Source of the DNA: a virus
Reading direction: 5' to 3' (one strand)
Length of the DNA: 42,417 nt
Virus record (IMG/VR): IMGVR_UViG_3300042876_000925
Coordinates: 1 to 42,417 of that record
Positions 31,315 to 39,620 of the stretch are shown here, one piece after another (positions within the stretch are counted from its first letter, which is position 1; the number at the start of each line of letters is the position of its first letter). Position numbers and translations under genes: made by a program. The notes beneath the pieces were generated by a model, which saw only the letters and a program-made list of their open reading frames with translations, made no database searches and was not told the DNA's origin.

Positions 31315-33375
31315 TCAACATTCGAGCAACCGGGCGCGGGCGGCGTCCTGCTTTTCCCGGATCTTGCCGAGGACGTCGGGGGTGAGGATGAAGCCGAGGA
31401 CTTCGGCCTCTTTCTCGCAGTCGCCGAGGTGGGGGTCGATCTCGCAATGCCACTCGTCGGCGGTGCGACCGTCGGGGAGCTTGGTCTTCCGCAGGTGTTC
31501 GGCGGTGAGCTGGTCGGCGAGGGTGTCGTCGATCTGGCGCGGCAAGAAGTAGCCGGGCGGTTTTCGCTCTTTTAACACAAAGCGATACAAGTGTTCTTTC
31601 AGGATGAAGTCGTTGTAGTGGATGACGGGGATGGAGACGACGCGGCCGTCGTAGTTGAAATCGACGAGGGATTCGTGGATGGGCTTTTCCTTGCCCTGAA
31701 AGCTGCCGCCCTTCGACCCCTGCCAGCGGCCGCCCTGCTCGTGGATGAAGCGGTAGACGCCGCCGGGGCGCTTGGCTTTGTACCCGGTGTCCATGATGCC
31801 GAGGAAGGTGCTGAACTCCTCGAACCGGGCGGCAGCGGGCACCTCAAGGCCGTGGTCGTACCGCCAGATGCGGTTCGACAGGTCGACGAGTTCGGGGAAG
31901 CCGACGCAAGAGCCCCACGCGAGGAGGTAGCGGGCGCCATCGGCCGCCCACGCGCGCATGGTCCACCAGAATTCGGTCTGCTGGACGTCGACGTGGATGG
32001 TGATGACGACGGGGCGGATGGGCAGGACCAGCTTGGCGTCGGCTTCCTGCGGGTTCTGCCGGTCGTACGGCGGGCTCTGGGCTTGGATGAGTTCGATGGT
32101 TTTCTTGGTGACGCGCGTGGCGATCGGGATCCACGGGAGGCCGAGGTCGCTGTTCCAAAAGTCGTGGAGGCGGTGGGCGGCTCCCTGCGACAAGAGCCAC
32201 TTCTTGGCGAAGTATCCCCACGTCTCGAAGACGGAGTAGGCGCCCCAGTGCTGGGCGGTTTCGTGGTCGTCGGGGGCGGCCGGGTTGTGCGCTCGCCATT
32301 CGTGCCGGCGCAGCATGGCTTTGAGTTTGCGCTGGTCGAATCGGGCGGCGCAGAAGGCGCATTCGTAGAGGGTGGCGCGTTCGACGGCGTCGACGTCCCA
32401 GGCTTTTGTTCGCCGGTCCTTGAGGTTCGGCGGCCACCAGAAGCGGCCTGTGGGCGGCACTCCTTTGAGCAGCCAGCCACGGCCGTCGGGGGCGGGCTTG
32501 ATCTCGTCGAAGACTTCGCGGTCGGGGCCTTCGGGGGCGACGTCGGCGCGGATCCAGCGGTCGGGGTTGCCTTCTTCGGGGAAGAAGGTGAGGCGCTGCT
32601 TTTTCCCGCACTCGGGGCACGGGACGTAGCAGTAGAGCTGCGACCCGGCGAGGAAGTCGCCCCAGGTGAGGCCGCTTTCGAGGGTGGGGGTGGAGTTGCC
32701 GAAGATTTTGCAGGTGTTCCGGAATTGCTTGGCCCGGACGATGGCGAGCTGCTTGGGCGGGGCTTCGGCTTTGCCCTTGGGCGGGATTTTGTCCTGCTCG
32801 TTGATGATGATGAGGCCGGCCTGCCGGCCGCCGAGGTCGGCGACGCTGCCCGCCCCAACCATGCCGAAGGTGCAGGTGGTGAAGATTTTCTCGAGCGCGG
32901 TCCAGTGGGTGCGGCTCAAGATGGCACGGCGCATGACGGCGGAGCATTCGCGCATGTACGGCTCGATTTCCTGCCGCGAGAGGCGAGTAGCGGTCTTGCG
33001 CGTCGGGTCGATCCAAAGGGCGGGCATGCCTTGCTCGGCGATGTTGAAGAGGACGGGGCCGATGCCGAAGTAGAGGGTGCCGCCGATGCGAGCGCCTTTG
33101 CACAGGTCGAAGAACCGGACGCGCGGGCTGTAAATCCGGTCGAGCAAGGTGCCGAACTGGGGCATCAGGTCGGGGTTCATCTTCCCCGGGTACGGGGATC
33201 CGACGATCATCGGGATCGAGACTTCGTCCCGGTAGAAGTCGACGATGCGCCGCCGGGCCCGGGGCTGGAGCGTGCCGTCGAAGATGCGCGCGAAGATGTC
33301 CCGGCACTTCGACCCGAACGGCACGACGACCGGGGAACCGGTCTCGTGCGGATAGCGGCGCACGTCAGTCGCCAT
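31315..33375 (-). CDS. Large terminase subunit, GpA family
   Basis: 686 residues, near the size of lambda gpA. The N-terminal ATPase half includes the GpA-like WIDPTRKTATRLSRQEIEPY and INEQDKIP. A CPECGKKQRLTF zinc-knuckle-like segment sits near residue 250 and a second Cys pair (CAFCAARF) near 345. The C-terminal nuclease half has VTIHVDVQQTEFWW, the usual GpA acidic motif. It cuts concatemeric DNA and drives it into the procapsid, suggesting cos-type packaging. It overlaps the small terminase gene by 11 bases. Confidence 0.92.
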   Translation of the reverse strand: MATDVRRYPHETGSPVVVPFGSKCRDIFARIFDGTLQPRARRRIVDFYRDEVSIPMIVGSPYPGKMNPDLMPQFGTLLDRIYSPRVRFFDLCKGARIGGTLYFGIGPVLFNIAEQGMPALWIDPTRKTATRLSRQEIEPYMRECSAVMRRAILSRTHWTALEKIFTTCTFGMVGAGSVADLGGRQAGLIIINEQDKIPPKGKAEAPPKQLAIVRAKQFRNTCKIFGNSTPTLESGLTWGDFLAGSQLYCYVPCPECGKKQRLTFFPEEGNPDRWIRADVAPEGPDREVFDEIKPAPDGRGWLLKGVPPTGRFWWPPNLKDRRTKAWDVDAVERATLYECAFCAARFDQRKLKAMLRRHEWRAHNPAAPDDHETAQHWGAYSVFETWGYFAKKWLLSQGAAHRLHDFWNSDLGLPWIPIATRVTKKTIELIQAQSPPYDRQNPQEADAKLVLPIRPVVITIHVDVQQTEFWWTMRAWAADGARYLLAWGSCVGFPELVDLSNRIWRYDHGLEVPAAARFEEFSTFLGIMDTGYKAKRPGGVYRFIHEQGGRWQGSKGGSFQGKEKPIHESLVDFNYDGRVVSIPVIHYNDFILKEHLYRFVLKERKPPGYFLPRQIDDTLADQLTAEHLRKTKLPDGRTADEWHCEIDPHLGDCEKEAEVLGFILTPDVLGKIREKQDAARARLLEC

Positions 33376-34117
33376 CGTCGGAGGCGGCGAGGTAGTCGCA
33401 GCGGCGGAGGGTGGATTTCACCAGCTCGACCTCGGCGTCGATGAGCGCGACGCGAGCGTGGTAGTCGGCGAAGGCGATCTTGCGGGCTTTGATGAGCTTC
33501 TTGAGCGCGGCCAGGTCTTTCGGTTTCGCGGCGGCGATGGCTTTGAGAAGGGTGTCGCCGTCGGCCTCGTCGATGTTGCCGGCGATGCGGTGAGCGAGGG
33601 CGTCGAGCGACTGGCGGAAGGCGGCGAGCATCTGCCCCAGGGCGGCCTCGAACTGCGAGACGGGCAGCATCTCGTCGCGGGCTTTCGCGAGCTCGAACTC
33701 TTCGCGCTCGAGCTTGAGCTGCCACTGGCGAAGGCGGAGCTGGCGCTCGGAGGCGAAGTCGATCTCGGGGTTGTTGTCCCCTCGCCCGCGGATGCCCTTG
33801 GCGTCGAGGAACGCGATCCACGCGGCGATCTCGCGGCGGCCATCGGCCCGGTCGCGCGGGAGGTCGGGGTCTTTCGCGAAGCGGGTGCGGACGTTCGTGA
33901 GCGTGCGGCGGTCGACCCGGCAGGCCTCCGCCAACTCCTCCCACGTCGAGGCGAAGCCCGCCGCCGGCGGCGGGGCGGCAACGGTCGGCTCGGCCCGCTC
34001 CTGGGCGAGCAAGGCCTCTTCCCTCGCCGTCAGGGTCTTGCCGGCGTTCAGCTTGCGGATGACGTTGGCGACCTGCTTGGTGCGAAGCCGCTGCAGGTCG
34101 TCCGGGGTGAGCTTCAC
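33365..34117 (-). CDS. Small terminase subunit
   Basis: 250 residues from the GTG at 34115-34117. Residues about 60-95 contain a helix-turn-helix (WEELAEACRVDRRTLTNVRT) like that of DNA-recognition subunits of the Nu1 type, though the whole protein is longer than Nu1. A helical, Glu/Arg-rich middle and C-terminus could mediate oligomerisation. Overlap with the large subunit supports the call. The start lies inside a small hairpin. Confidence 0.75.
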   Translation of the reverse strand: MKLTPDDLQRLRTKQVANVIRKLNAGKTLTAREEALLAQERAEPTVAAPPPAAGFASTWEELAEACRVDRRTLTNVRTRFAKDPDLPRDRADGRREIAAWIAFLDAKGIRGRGDNNPEIDFASERQLRLRQWQLKLEREEFELAKARDEMLPVSQFEAALGQMLAAFRQSLDALAHRIAGNIDEADGDTLLKAIAAAKPKDLAALKKLIKARKIAFADYHARVALIDAEVELVKSTLRRCDYLAASDDGD

Positions 34118-34133
34118 ACGCCTCGCGGCGTGT
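34116..34133 (-). promoter_or_regulatory. Hairpin covering the small-terminase start
   Basis: ACACGCC (34116-34122) and GGCGTGT (34127-34133) form a 7-base-pair stem with a 4-base loop. In the mRNA the stem includes part of the GTG start, so it may lower initiation. TTGACA is directly adjacent at 34131-34136. Confidence 0.4.
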
Positions 34134-34147
34134 CAAAGTCCAGACGT

Positions 34148-34468
34148 TCAGACAGTCCGGGTGATGGTCCGGAGGTAGGCGGCACGCTCCGATGCGGTGT
34201 CCTCGCGTTTTTCCACGCGAAGCCACGCCCGATAGTCCTTGGGCTGGACGATCACCGGCACCACCTTGGCCCCCGCCTTCCGCGCGGTTCGCCCGGCCGC
34301 TTTCAACACCATCGAATGAAAGTTCAGCCCTCGCCCCGGCAAGAAAAAGGCACAGTCTTCGTCGTCGCGAAACGTGGGCAGCATCAAGAGCTTGCCGCTC
34401 AGATCCCCGGAAAACCCGGCGATCTCGGCCCACGCCTGCGCCTCACTCTTCGCATTCTGCCAAGTCAC
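34148..34468 (-). CDS. Unrecognised protein upstream of the terminase
   Basis: 106 residues from the GTG at 34466-34468. It has a helical N-terminus, a central segment with many aromatic residues (FRDDEDCAFFLPGRGLNFHS) and a beta/helix part (KVVPVIVQPKDYRAWLRVEK), compatible with a small alpha/beta enzyme-like domain. No known motif. The GTCCAGAC-type repeat begins at its 3' end. Confidence 0.5.
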   Translation of the reverse strand: MTWQNAKSEAQAWAEIAGFSGDLSGKLLMLPTFRDDEDCAFFLPGRGLNFHSMVLKAAGRTARKAGAKVVPVIVQPKDYRAWLRVEKREDTASERAAYLRTITRTV

Positions 34469-34501
34469 ACGGGGCGCAGAATGCCGGTAATGGCCGCGAG
34501 G

Positions 34502-34714
34502 TCAATCGTCCCGCGCGTCGGGGACGTAACCGAGGCCGCCGCCCAGATCCGTCCAACTATCGCGGCGGCTCTCGCCGCGATCCATCGCCAAGACGACGGT
34601 TAATCTGGATCCCGAGGCGATCACATCCGCGACACGGTCGATTTCGCCGGCACGGTAATAGCGGACCAACAACGCATCCGGAAGCTTCAACGCTTCCGCG
34701 TTCGGAGAAGGCAT
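34502..34714 (-). CDS. Small unrecognised protein
   Basis: 70 residues from the ATG at 34714. The helical start (NAEALKLPDALLVRYYRAGE) is followed by a beta segment (SGSRLTVVLAMDRG) and an acidic end. The 194-base gap upstream (34715-34908) holds only a 12-base palindrome (34754-34765) and may contain the promoter of this late-gene group; no convincing -35/-10 pair was seen. Confidence 0.5.
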   Translation of the reverse strand: MPSPNAEALKLPDALLVRYYRAGEIDRVADVIASGSRLTVVLAMDRGESRRDSWTDLGGGLGYVPDARDD

Positions 34715-34908
34715 TTTTCATGGCGACCAGTTTTTACGGGTTGGCTCTTCCCGGTTCCCGGGAACGGTCGGCCAGATCTCGCCTCAGGTCCAGATTTTAC
34801 CCGCGCCACCCCATGCGAGTTTCATGGGAATAGCGTTTTGGGACGGCTCGTAGGAATTGTCTGGAAGTCGCCTAGACTGCTTGAAGGGGAGGTCGGGAAA
34901 GAGATTCC

Positions 34909-35421
34909 TTACCGGGGGGTGCCGGAGGCCAGGCGGGCGGCCAGTTCGAGGAACGGGCGGAGCCGTTCGAGCAGGGATTGACGCTGTGGATCGTCCAAAG
35001 CCTCCACGGAAACGCGCAGCAGCGCCTTCTCGGCGCGATGCAGGTGCAGCTCCCATCCCTCGATGGCCGGCTTCCCTTGCCCGTCAGACGGTTCCGGCTC
35101 GGGCAGCAGGCCTGCGAGGACGTAAGCGGCCCGAACGGTCTGCGCGTTCTCGATGTCGGCCGCCCCGTACCGGTCCGCGAATTGCGCCAGCTTGATCCAG
35201 TTGCGGGCCGTGCGCTCGGAGATGGTGAGGTGTTCCGCAAGCCAGGGCAGCCAGCTCCCGTGCTCCAGCGATCGCCGCTTGATCTCAAGCATGCGGCCCG
35301 CTTCGACCTTGGACCTGAGCAGCATTTGGACGGATGCTTTAGCCTGATCCTCTGCGGCGAGGGCCGCTTGCACCGCGTCGAGGATTTGCGCGGTATCGGG
35401 AGGCATGACGTCAAACTCCAT
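34909..35421 (-). CDS. DUF3102-like protein
   Basis: 170 residues. The segment KVEAGRMLEIKRRSLEHGSW, then WLAEHLTISERTARNWIKLA, is the DUF3102 signature: a helix, an HG-x-W turn and a helix-turn-helix. These proteins occur in phages and mobile elements and are thought to bind DNA. The C-terminal part is helical. It overlaps the sigma-like gene by 11 bases, so they form a pair. Confidence 0.75.
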   Translation of the reverse strand: MEFDVMPPDTAQILDAVQAALAAEDQAKASVQMLLRSKVEAGRMLEIKRRSLEHGSWLPWLAEHLTISERTARNWIKLAQFADRYGAADIENAQTVRAAYVLAGLLPEPEPSDGQGKPAIEGWELHLHRAEKALLRVSVEALDDPQRQSLLERLRPFLELAARLASGTPR

Positions 35422-35995
35422 GGTACACCCCCCGGAGCAGACCGGCCCACCCCCACGCTTCCCTTTGCTTCCGCTTGCCCGTCCGGATTCTGCGGTAGGT
35501 GTCTCGCGCGTGGTCGCCCTTCATGCCGGGGACTTCCGGAAGGCCGAAGGTTTCCCTCAACGTCACGCACCGCTGGCTCACGGCCGCCCTGCCCACGCCT
35601 TCGGTCGCACCGATATCCGTTTCCGTCCGCTCGGCGGCGACCCCGAAGCCGAACACGAAGTCGATGCACTTGGCCTGCAACCGCGGGTTCTTGTCCCCGA
35701 GGATCTCGGCGAGAATCAGCTTCGACGTTTCCAGATCGGATCGGGGCGGAGTGCCCAAGTCGAACAAATCGGCCAGCGACCCGCGCGCGATCGCGTCCTT
35801 AAGGGCATCGAGCGCAACCGAGGCGATCACCGAGCGGAACTCGAGCGCGGTCTGCGGGATCCGGCCGGTCCATCGCGCGGCCGCGTTCGCGAGGATCTCC
35901 CTGAGCATATCCTCGGGAGTGTCGATCTCGGCCGCGATGTCCGGCCGGTACGATGCGGCCGACGAATCGGCTACGTCACGGAATGGGTTCCCCAT
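35411..35995 (-). CDS. Sigma-like / HTH regulator
   Basis: 194 residues. The C-terminal third has TDIGATEGVGRAAVSQRCVT, a helix-turn-helix like those of sigma region 4 or similar phage regulators, followed by a basic region (KGDHARDTYRRIRTGKRKQR). The N-terminal part is helical and acidic. With the DUF3102 protein it sits at the head of the late genes, so late-gene activation is a reasonable guess. Confidence 0.5.
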   Translation of the reverse strand: MGNPFRDVADSSAASYRPDIAAEIDTPEDMLREILANAAARWTGRIPQTALEFRSVIASVALDALKDAIARGSLADLFDLGTPPRSDLETSKLILAEILGDKNPRLQAKCIDFVFGFGVAAERTETDIGATEGVGRAAVSQRCVTLRETFGLPEVPGMKGDHARDTYRRIRTGKRKQREAWGWAGLLRGVYHGV

Positions 35996-36010
35996 GAGCG
36001 CGGGACTTTA

Positions 36011-36646
36011 TCAAGTCTCGCGCTGATCGTTTAGAAGTTCGTCGAAAAGACCCGGCTGGAAGGGCTGTAACGCCCGCTGTTCCGCACGGAAGAACTCGGC
36101 CTTGGTCCTCCCTTCCCCCTTCCCTCGGGCCGTGTGGCAGTCGTAGGCGTAATCGGGGATCGGGACGTATTCCGGCGCTGCTCGGAGGTCGTCGGCCAGA
36201 CCTTCGGGGTCGAGGCCGGCCATCTGGTCGTAGACGAAGTTTTGAAGGTGGTCGGGATCGCGGCTCTTTTTCGCGAGCGACAGCAGGATCACGGCCTTCG
36301 AGATGAAGATGCGCCCCCTCGCCTTCCGGTTGGGGACGTTGGCGTTGACGATCCCGTAGCCGTCGCACAGCGCCTTGATCTCGGCGGTGATGATCCCCCA
36401 ACAGTCCTCGGCCGAGATCGTGAGCAGCCTCCGCCAGACGTACTGGCCGAAGCCCGACGCCCACAGCTCGAGCGCCCAATAGCCCCCGAGCTGGGCGTCG
36501 CCCCTCCGGATCGCCTTCTGCATGGCGCTCGAAACCTCCCCGAAGTCGTAGCCTCTGATCGTCCGCAGTCTCATGCCCGGTGAGTCTAGCGGTCCGGACC
36601 CGGACCCCGGAGCGTTCCCGGTGGTGCAATGGGGGTGCGCCTTCAT
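36011..36646 (-). CDS. Stand-alone RarA/MgsA C-terminal-like protein
   Basis: 211 residues from the ATG at 36646, which overlaps the stop of the AAA+ gene as ATGA; an ATG at 36574 is the other option and would remove 24 residues unlike the family. The core (YDFGEVSSAMQKAIRRGDAQ, then GGYWALEL, YVWRRLLTISAEDC) resembles the C-terminal domain of RarA/MgsA recombination-associated ATPases, which forms tetramers and binds DNA. The AAA+ part is absent here but may be supplied by the next gene. It may act in replication-fork or clamp-loader work. Confidence 0.65.
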   Translation of the reverse strand: MKAHPHCTTGNAPGSGSGPLDSPGMRLRTIRGYDFGEVSSAMQKAIRRGDAQLGGYWALELWASGFGQYVWRRLLTISAEDCWGIITAEIKALCDGYGIVNANVPNRKARGRIFISKAVILLSLAKKSRDPDHLQNFVYDQMAGLDPEGLADDLRAAPEYVPIPDYAYDCHTARGKGEGRTKAEFFRAEQRALQPFQPGLFDELLNDQRET

Positions 36647-37278
36647 CGCACCGCCTCAATGTCCATGGCGCTTTCCAGATCGGCGAGCGCGGCCCGGACG
36701 CACCCCCCGCACCCGACGGCGATCTGCCGCGCGAGCGCCTTCGGTGCCTTCCAGCGGCGGACCAGCCATGCGGCGATCTCGTCCGACTCAGGCCCCGCGA
36801 TCTTCCACGCCTGAAAGCGCGTCTGAAACCGCTCCGAGAGAAGGTCGAGCTTGAGGTTGCTCGTGCCGATCAACGCCTTCCCCTCTCCCATCCGGTCGAG
36901 GTAGGTCAGCATCAGGTCTTGCGCGTCGCGCGAACACCGGTCGAGTTCGTTGACGATCCGGACCTGCCACCCTCCGCCGAACAGGCTCCCGTAGCTTAGG
37001 CGGTCGAGCCACCCGCGCACCGTGTCGACCGTGATCTCCTTCCCGTTCGCGTCATCGACAGCGAGCCGCTCGCCCGCGGTCAGCTCGGCCGCGACCATCT
37101 CCGCGATCGTTGTCTTCCCCGTGCCCGGAGGCCCGTAGAGCAACACCTTGAGCGGGCCGCTGCCGTCCCGCCTGTACCGGATCGCCTTCGCCACCAGCGC
37201 CGTGGCGGCTGCCCGCGCGTGCCCGATCAGATCGTCGGGCACGCGGGGTTTGAAAGCCGAGGGGTCAACGCGCTTCAT
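36643..37278 (-). CDS. AAA+ clamp-loader/RarA-like ATPase
   Basis: 211 residues. Walker A GPPGTGKT is at 49-56. The Walker B region reads Arg-Ile-Val-Asn-Glu-Leu-Asp-Arg-Cys, so the usual first Asp is Asn. Sensor 1 (TSN) and the arginine finger (SERFQTRF) are present. This looks like the AAA+ module of clamp loaders or of RarA, without the C-terminal domain. ATGA coupling to the RarA-C-like gene suggests a two-subunit complex. The altered Walker B may slow ATP hydrolysis. Overlap with the second AAA gene is 14 bases. Confidence 0.75.
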   Translation of the reverse strand: MKRVDPSAFKPRVPDDLIGHARAAATALVAKAIRYRRDGSGPLKVLLYGPPGTGKTTIAEMVAAELTAGERLAVDDANGKEITVDTVRGWLDRLSYGSLFGGGWQVRIVNELDRCSRDAQDLMLTYLDRMGEGKALIGTSNLKLDLLSERFQTRFQAWKIAGPESDEIAAWLVRRWKAPKALARQIAVGCGGCVRAALADLESAMDIEAVR

Positions 37279-38164
37279 CGTCGCTCCCTCCCTCGTGGGT
37301 CGCCTTCGCGACTTTGATCTTCGAGATCTCGGCGAGGAGCATCGCCTCCGTCACCCGCCAGCGGTCCGGATTCGGGTCGGCCGATGCAGCGTGCATCGCG
37401 TTGACGCAAGCGTTGAGGATGTCTCCCCCCGACAACCCGCGCGACTCGACCGAAGCCCGCCGCAGGTCGGCGGGAGTTCGATCCGCGTTCGGCAGGTGGC
37501 CGCGCAACAGCCGCTCCCGCATCGCCCGGTCGGGCAAGGCGAACCGCACATGCCGCGCGATCCGGCGGAGCATCGCCTCGTCGTAATTCCCGAAGAGGTT
37601 TGTCGTCATCACCACGACCCCGTCGAACCGGTCCAGCTCCTGCATCAGCGTGTTGCGGTTCTGGTTGATCGACGTCGAGCAGCTCTCCCCCGCCGGGACG
37701 CGGCGGGAGAGGAGGCTGTCCGCCTCGTCGAAAAACAGCACCGCGCCCGCCTCCCGCGCCTGCCTGAACGCGAGCGCGATATGCTTCGCCGTGTCGCCGA
37801 GGTACTTGCTCACGATCTGGCTGTAATCGACTTGGTAGAGCAACCGGCCCACCCGCCGAGCGATCCCGAGCGCCGCGCGCGTCTTCCCGGTGCCAGGCGG
37901 CCCGTAGAAGTTGATCACGCAGCGGTTCGCGAGCGGCTGGATCTCGCTCAGGCGCCACACCGACTCCATACGGTCCCGCATTTCGACGGAGCGGAGCGCC
38001 GCCTCGATGTCGGCCTTGGCGTCAGCGTGAAGCACGAGGTTGCGCAGGTCGTGGCGCGGCTCCGGCTCCACGATGGTCCCGACCTCCGGCGGCTCCTCCG
38101 GCCGCCGGCGGCGGCGCGGGTTCGCGTGGTCCTCGATCGGGTTCAGTTCGTCATTGTCTGGCAT
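37265..38164 (-). CDS. Cdc48/spastin/FtsH-like AAA ATPase
   Basis: 299 residues. After a Pro/Arg-rich N-terminus come Walker A GPPGTGKT at 88-95, the pore-loop-like SKYLGDTAKHI at 119-129, Walker B VLFFDEAD at 142-149, and RRIARHVRFALP as the arginine-finger region. This is the classical unfoldase/disaggregase AAA pattern. A hexameric phage remodeller of protein or DNA complexes is likely. AAAGGA precedes the start. It is clustered with another AAA+ gene and HTH-bearing proteins. Confidence 0.85.
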   Translation of the reverse strand: MPDNDELNPIEDHANPRRRRRPEEPPEVGTIVEPEPRHDLRNLVLHADAKADIEAALRSVEMRDRMESVWRLSEIQPLANRCVINFYGPPGTGKTRAALGIARRVGRLLYQVDYSQIVSKYLGDTAKHIALAFRQAREAGAVLFFDEADSLLSRRVPAGESCSTSINQNRNTLMQELDRFDGVVVMTTNLFGNYDEAMLRRIARHVRFALPDRAMRERLLRGHLPNADRTPADLRRASVESRGLSGGDILNACVNAMHAASADPNPDRWRVTEAMLLAEISKIKVAKATHEGGSDDEAR

Positions 38165-38336
38165 GTTCGGTCCTTTCTTCGGTTTGGTTGGTTTGCTGGC
38201 ACTGAAAACTCTCGATCAGATCGGCCACCGCCCGCGCCCCCTTGCGGTACACGGTCACGGCGACCAGATTTCCCTCGCGCCACACGGCCCAGAACCGGCC
38301 GCCGTAGCGCGTCACCTCCACGCGGGGCAGGCTCAT
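38151..38336 (-). CDS. Small beta-rich protein before the AAA gene
   Basis: 61 residues from the ATG at 38334-38336, overlapping the upstream stop as ATGA and the AAA gene by 14 bases. It has three short strands (RVEVTRYGGRFWAVWREGN, then LVAVTVYRKG) and a helix, then a Gln/Glu-rich tail. A small adaptor for the AAA ATPase is possible. Unknown family. Confidence 0.55.
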   Translation of the reverse strand: MSLPRVEVTRYGGRFWAVWREGNLVAVTVYRKGARAVADLIESFQCQQTNQTEERTEHARQ

Positions 38337-38902
38337 CGCCCCCACCCCCCGCGCCGGATCCGCGCCTTCAGCGTGTTGGGCGACACGTCGAACTCCGCCG
38401 CCGTCCGCTTCACGCTGCGGGTTTGCTGGTAGCGCCGGCGGATCGCCCGCCAGTCCGGGCCCGCGATCGCACGCCTTTGCGCGGGAATGGCCCGCGTGGG
38501 GCCGTCCTCGCTCGCGGCCCCTGTCCCGATATCCCCGAGAGGATCCCGCCGCGTTTGCGGCCGGTTTCCCTCGCGGGACACCCGCTCGACCTGAGCGAGC
38601 CTCCGCTCGACCTCCGCCAGAGCCGAGGCCGTCGCCCCCTGCACCGCCGAAGCCACGAGCGCGCGGAGATTCACCCGGTTTCCCCGGGGCATCACCACGC
38701 CCGCCATCTGCGTCGACACGATCTCGCGGATCACCTCCACGGGAATCTCCGTGATCGCGTAGACCACCCCCGCGAGCTTCTCCAGCCCGAGCGCCTGCTT
38801 CATCCGCTCGCGGGCCTCGCGCGGCGTCGCCGCCACGACCCGCTGGTCGAACACGATCCGCCCGCCCTTGCTGGCAAGCATCTTGAACACCCGCTCGCTC
38901 AT
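38333..38902 (-). CDS. Protein with C-terminal HTH
   Basis: 189 residues from the ATG at 38900-38902, overlapping the upstream stop as ATGA. The N-terminal half is mixed (FKMLASKGGRIVFDQRVVAA), the middle helical (SAVQGATASALAEVERRL), and the C-terminus carries a helix-turn-helix (RRYQQTRSVKRTAAEFDVSP, then NTLKARIRR). It could recruit or regulate the neighbouring ATPase or amidotransferase operon on DNA. Confidence 0.55.
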   Translation of the reverse strand: MSERVFKMLASKGGRIVFDQRVVAATPREARERMKQALGLEKLAGVVYAITEIPVEVIREIVSTQMAGVVMPRGNRVNLRALVASAVQGATASALAEVERRLAQVERVSREGNRPQTRRDPLGDIGTGAASEDGPTRAIPAQRRAIAGPDWRAIRRRYQQTRSVKRTAAEFDVSPNTLKARIRRGGWGR

Positions 38903-39537
38903 CGCGCACCCCCTTCCTCCCACAGCGCCATCTGCGGCTCCGCTCCCGCCCGCGCCGCCTTGCGGCACGGCCGCTTCGCGCGGTCCATCTCGTACAGGAA
39001 CCCGAGGTTCGAGCACCGCATCCCGCGCCACTCGCGCCAGTCGCCGAACACCCGCGTCTCGCGCGAGGAGAACAGCACCCACCGCCCCTCCACATCGCCG
39101 AGCACCTCCGGCTTCCGCAGGTGATCCACCAGCAGCGCCATCACCCGGCTGTCGGAGATCGCGCCCGCGATCGTCCGCTTCTGCTTCTGCTCGATGTGCG
39201 CGAGCGCATCGCGGTAGCCCGCCCACGTCCCGTTGTGGAAGAGCACGCGGCGCGCAGCCCCCTCCAGCTTCGTCGCGGCCGCCCGGTCCACCGGGAACGG
39301 GTGGCAGAGCCGCGGGTTCACCCCGCCGACGCTCGCCCACCGGAAGTGGACCACCGCCTCGCCCTTGGCCGTCCGGAGCGCATCCATCACACCCGCCGGA
39401 TCGAGGTTCTTCGACCAGCGGACTTCCTTCCCCTCGCGCCACGCCACACCCGCCCCGTGGGGGTTTGCGGCGTGGCAGGCCTCCACCACATCGCCGTCCG
39501 GGCGGACGCCCGGCGGACAAATCAGAATCACACACAT
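38899..39537 (-). CDS. Class II glutamine amidotransferase-like protein
   Basis: 212 residues from the ATG at 39537 with an AAAGGAAA ribosome-binding site. The residue after Met is Cys2, the nucleophile of N-terminal-nucleophile amidotransferases. The expected His-Phe-Arg-Trp-Ala-Ser near 64-69, Cys-His-Pro-Phe at 78-81 and Phe-His-Asn-Gly-Thr near 100-104 follow. Such proteins release ammonia from glutamine for a partner enzyme. An amidoligase gene lies just upstream, matching known gene pairs. Confidence 0.8.
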   Translation of the reverse strand: MCVILICPPGVRPDGDVVEACHAANPHGAGVAWREGKEVRWSKNLDPAGVMDALRTAKGEAVVHFRWASVGGVNPRLCHPFPVDRAAATKLEGAARRVLFHNGTWAGYRDALAHIEQKQKRTIAGAISDSRVMALLVDHLRKPEVLGDVEGRWVLFSSRETRVFGDWREWRGMRCSNLGFLYEMDRAKRPCRKAARAGAEPQMALWEEGGAR

Positions 39538-39620
39538 ACTCGGTTTCCTTTCGTTGGTTCGTTGGTTTGGAATCCGCCCCGCTCCCCCCGCACCCGCGGA
39601 GCTCGCGGAGCGGAAAGGGT

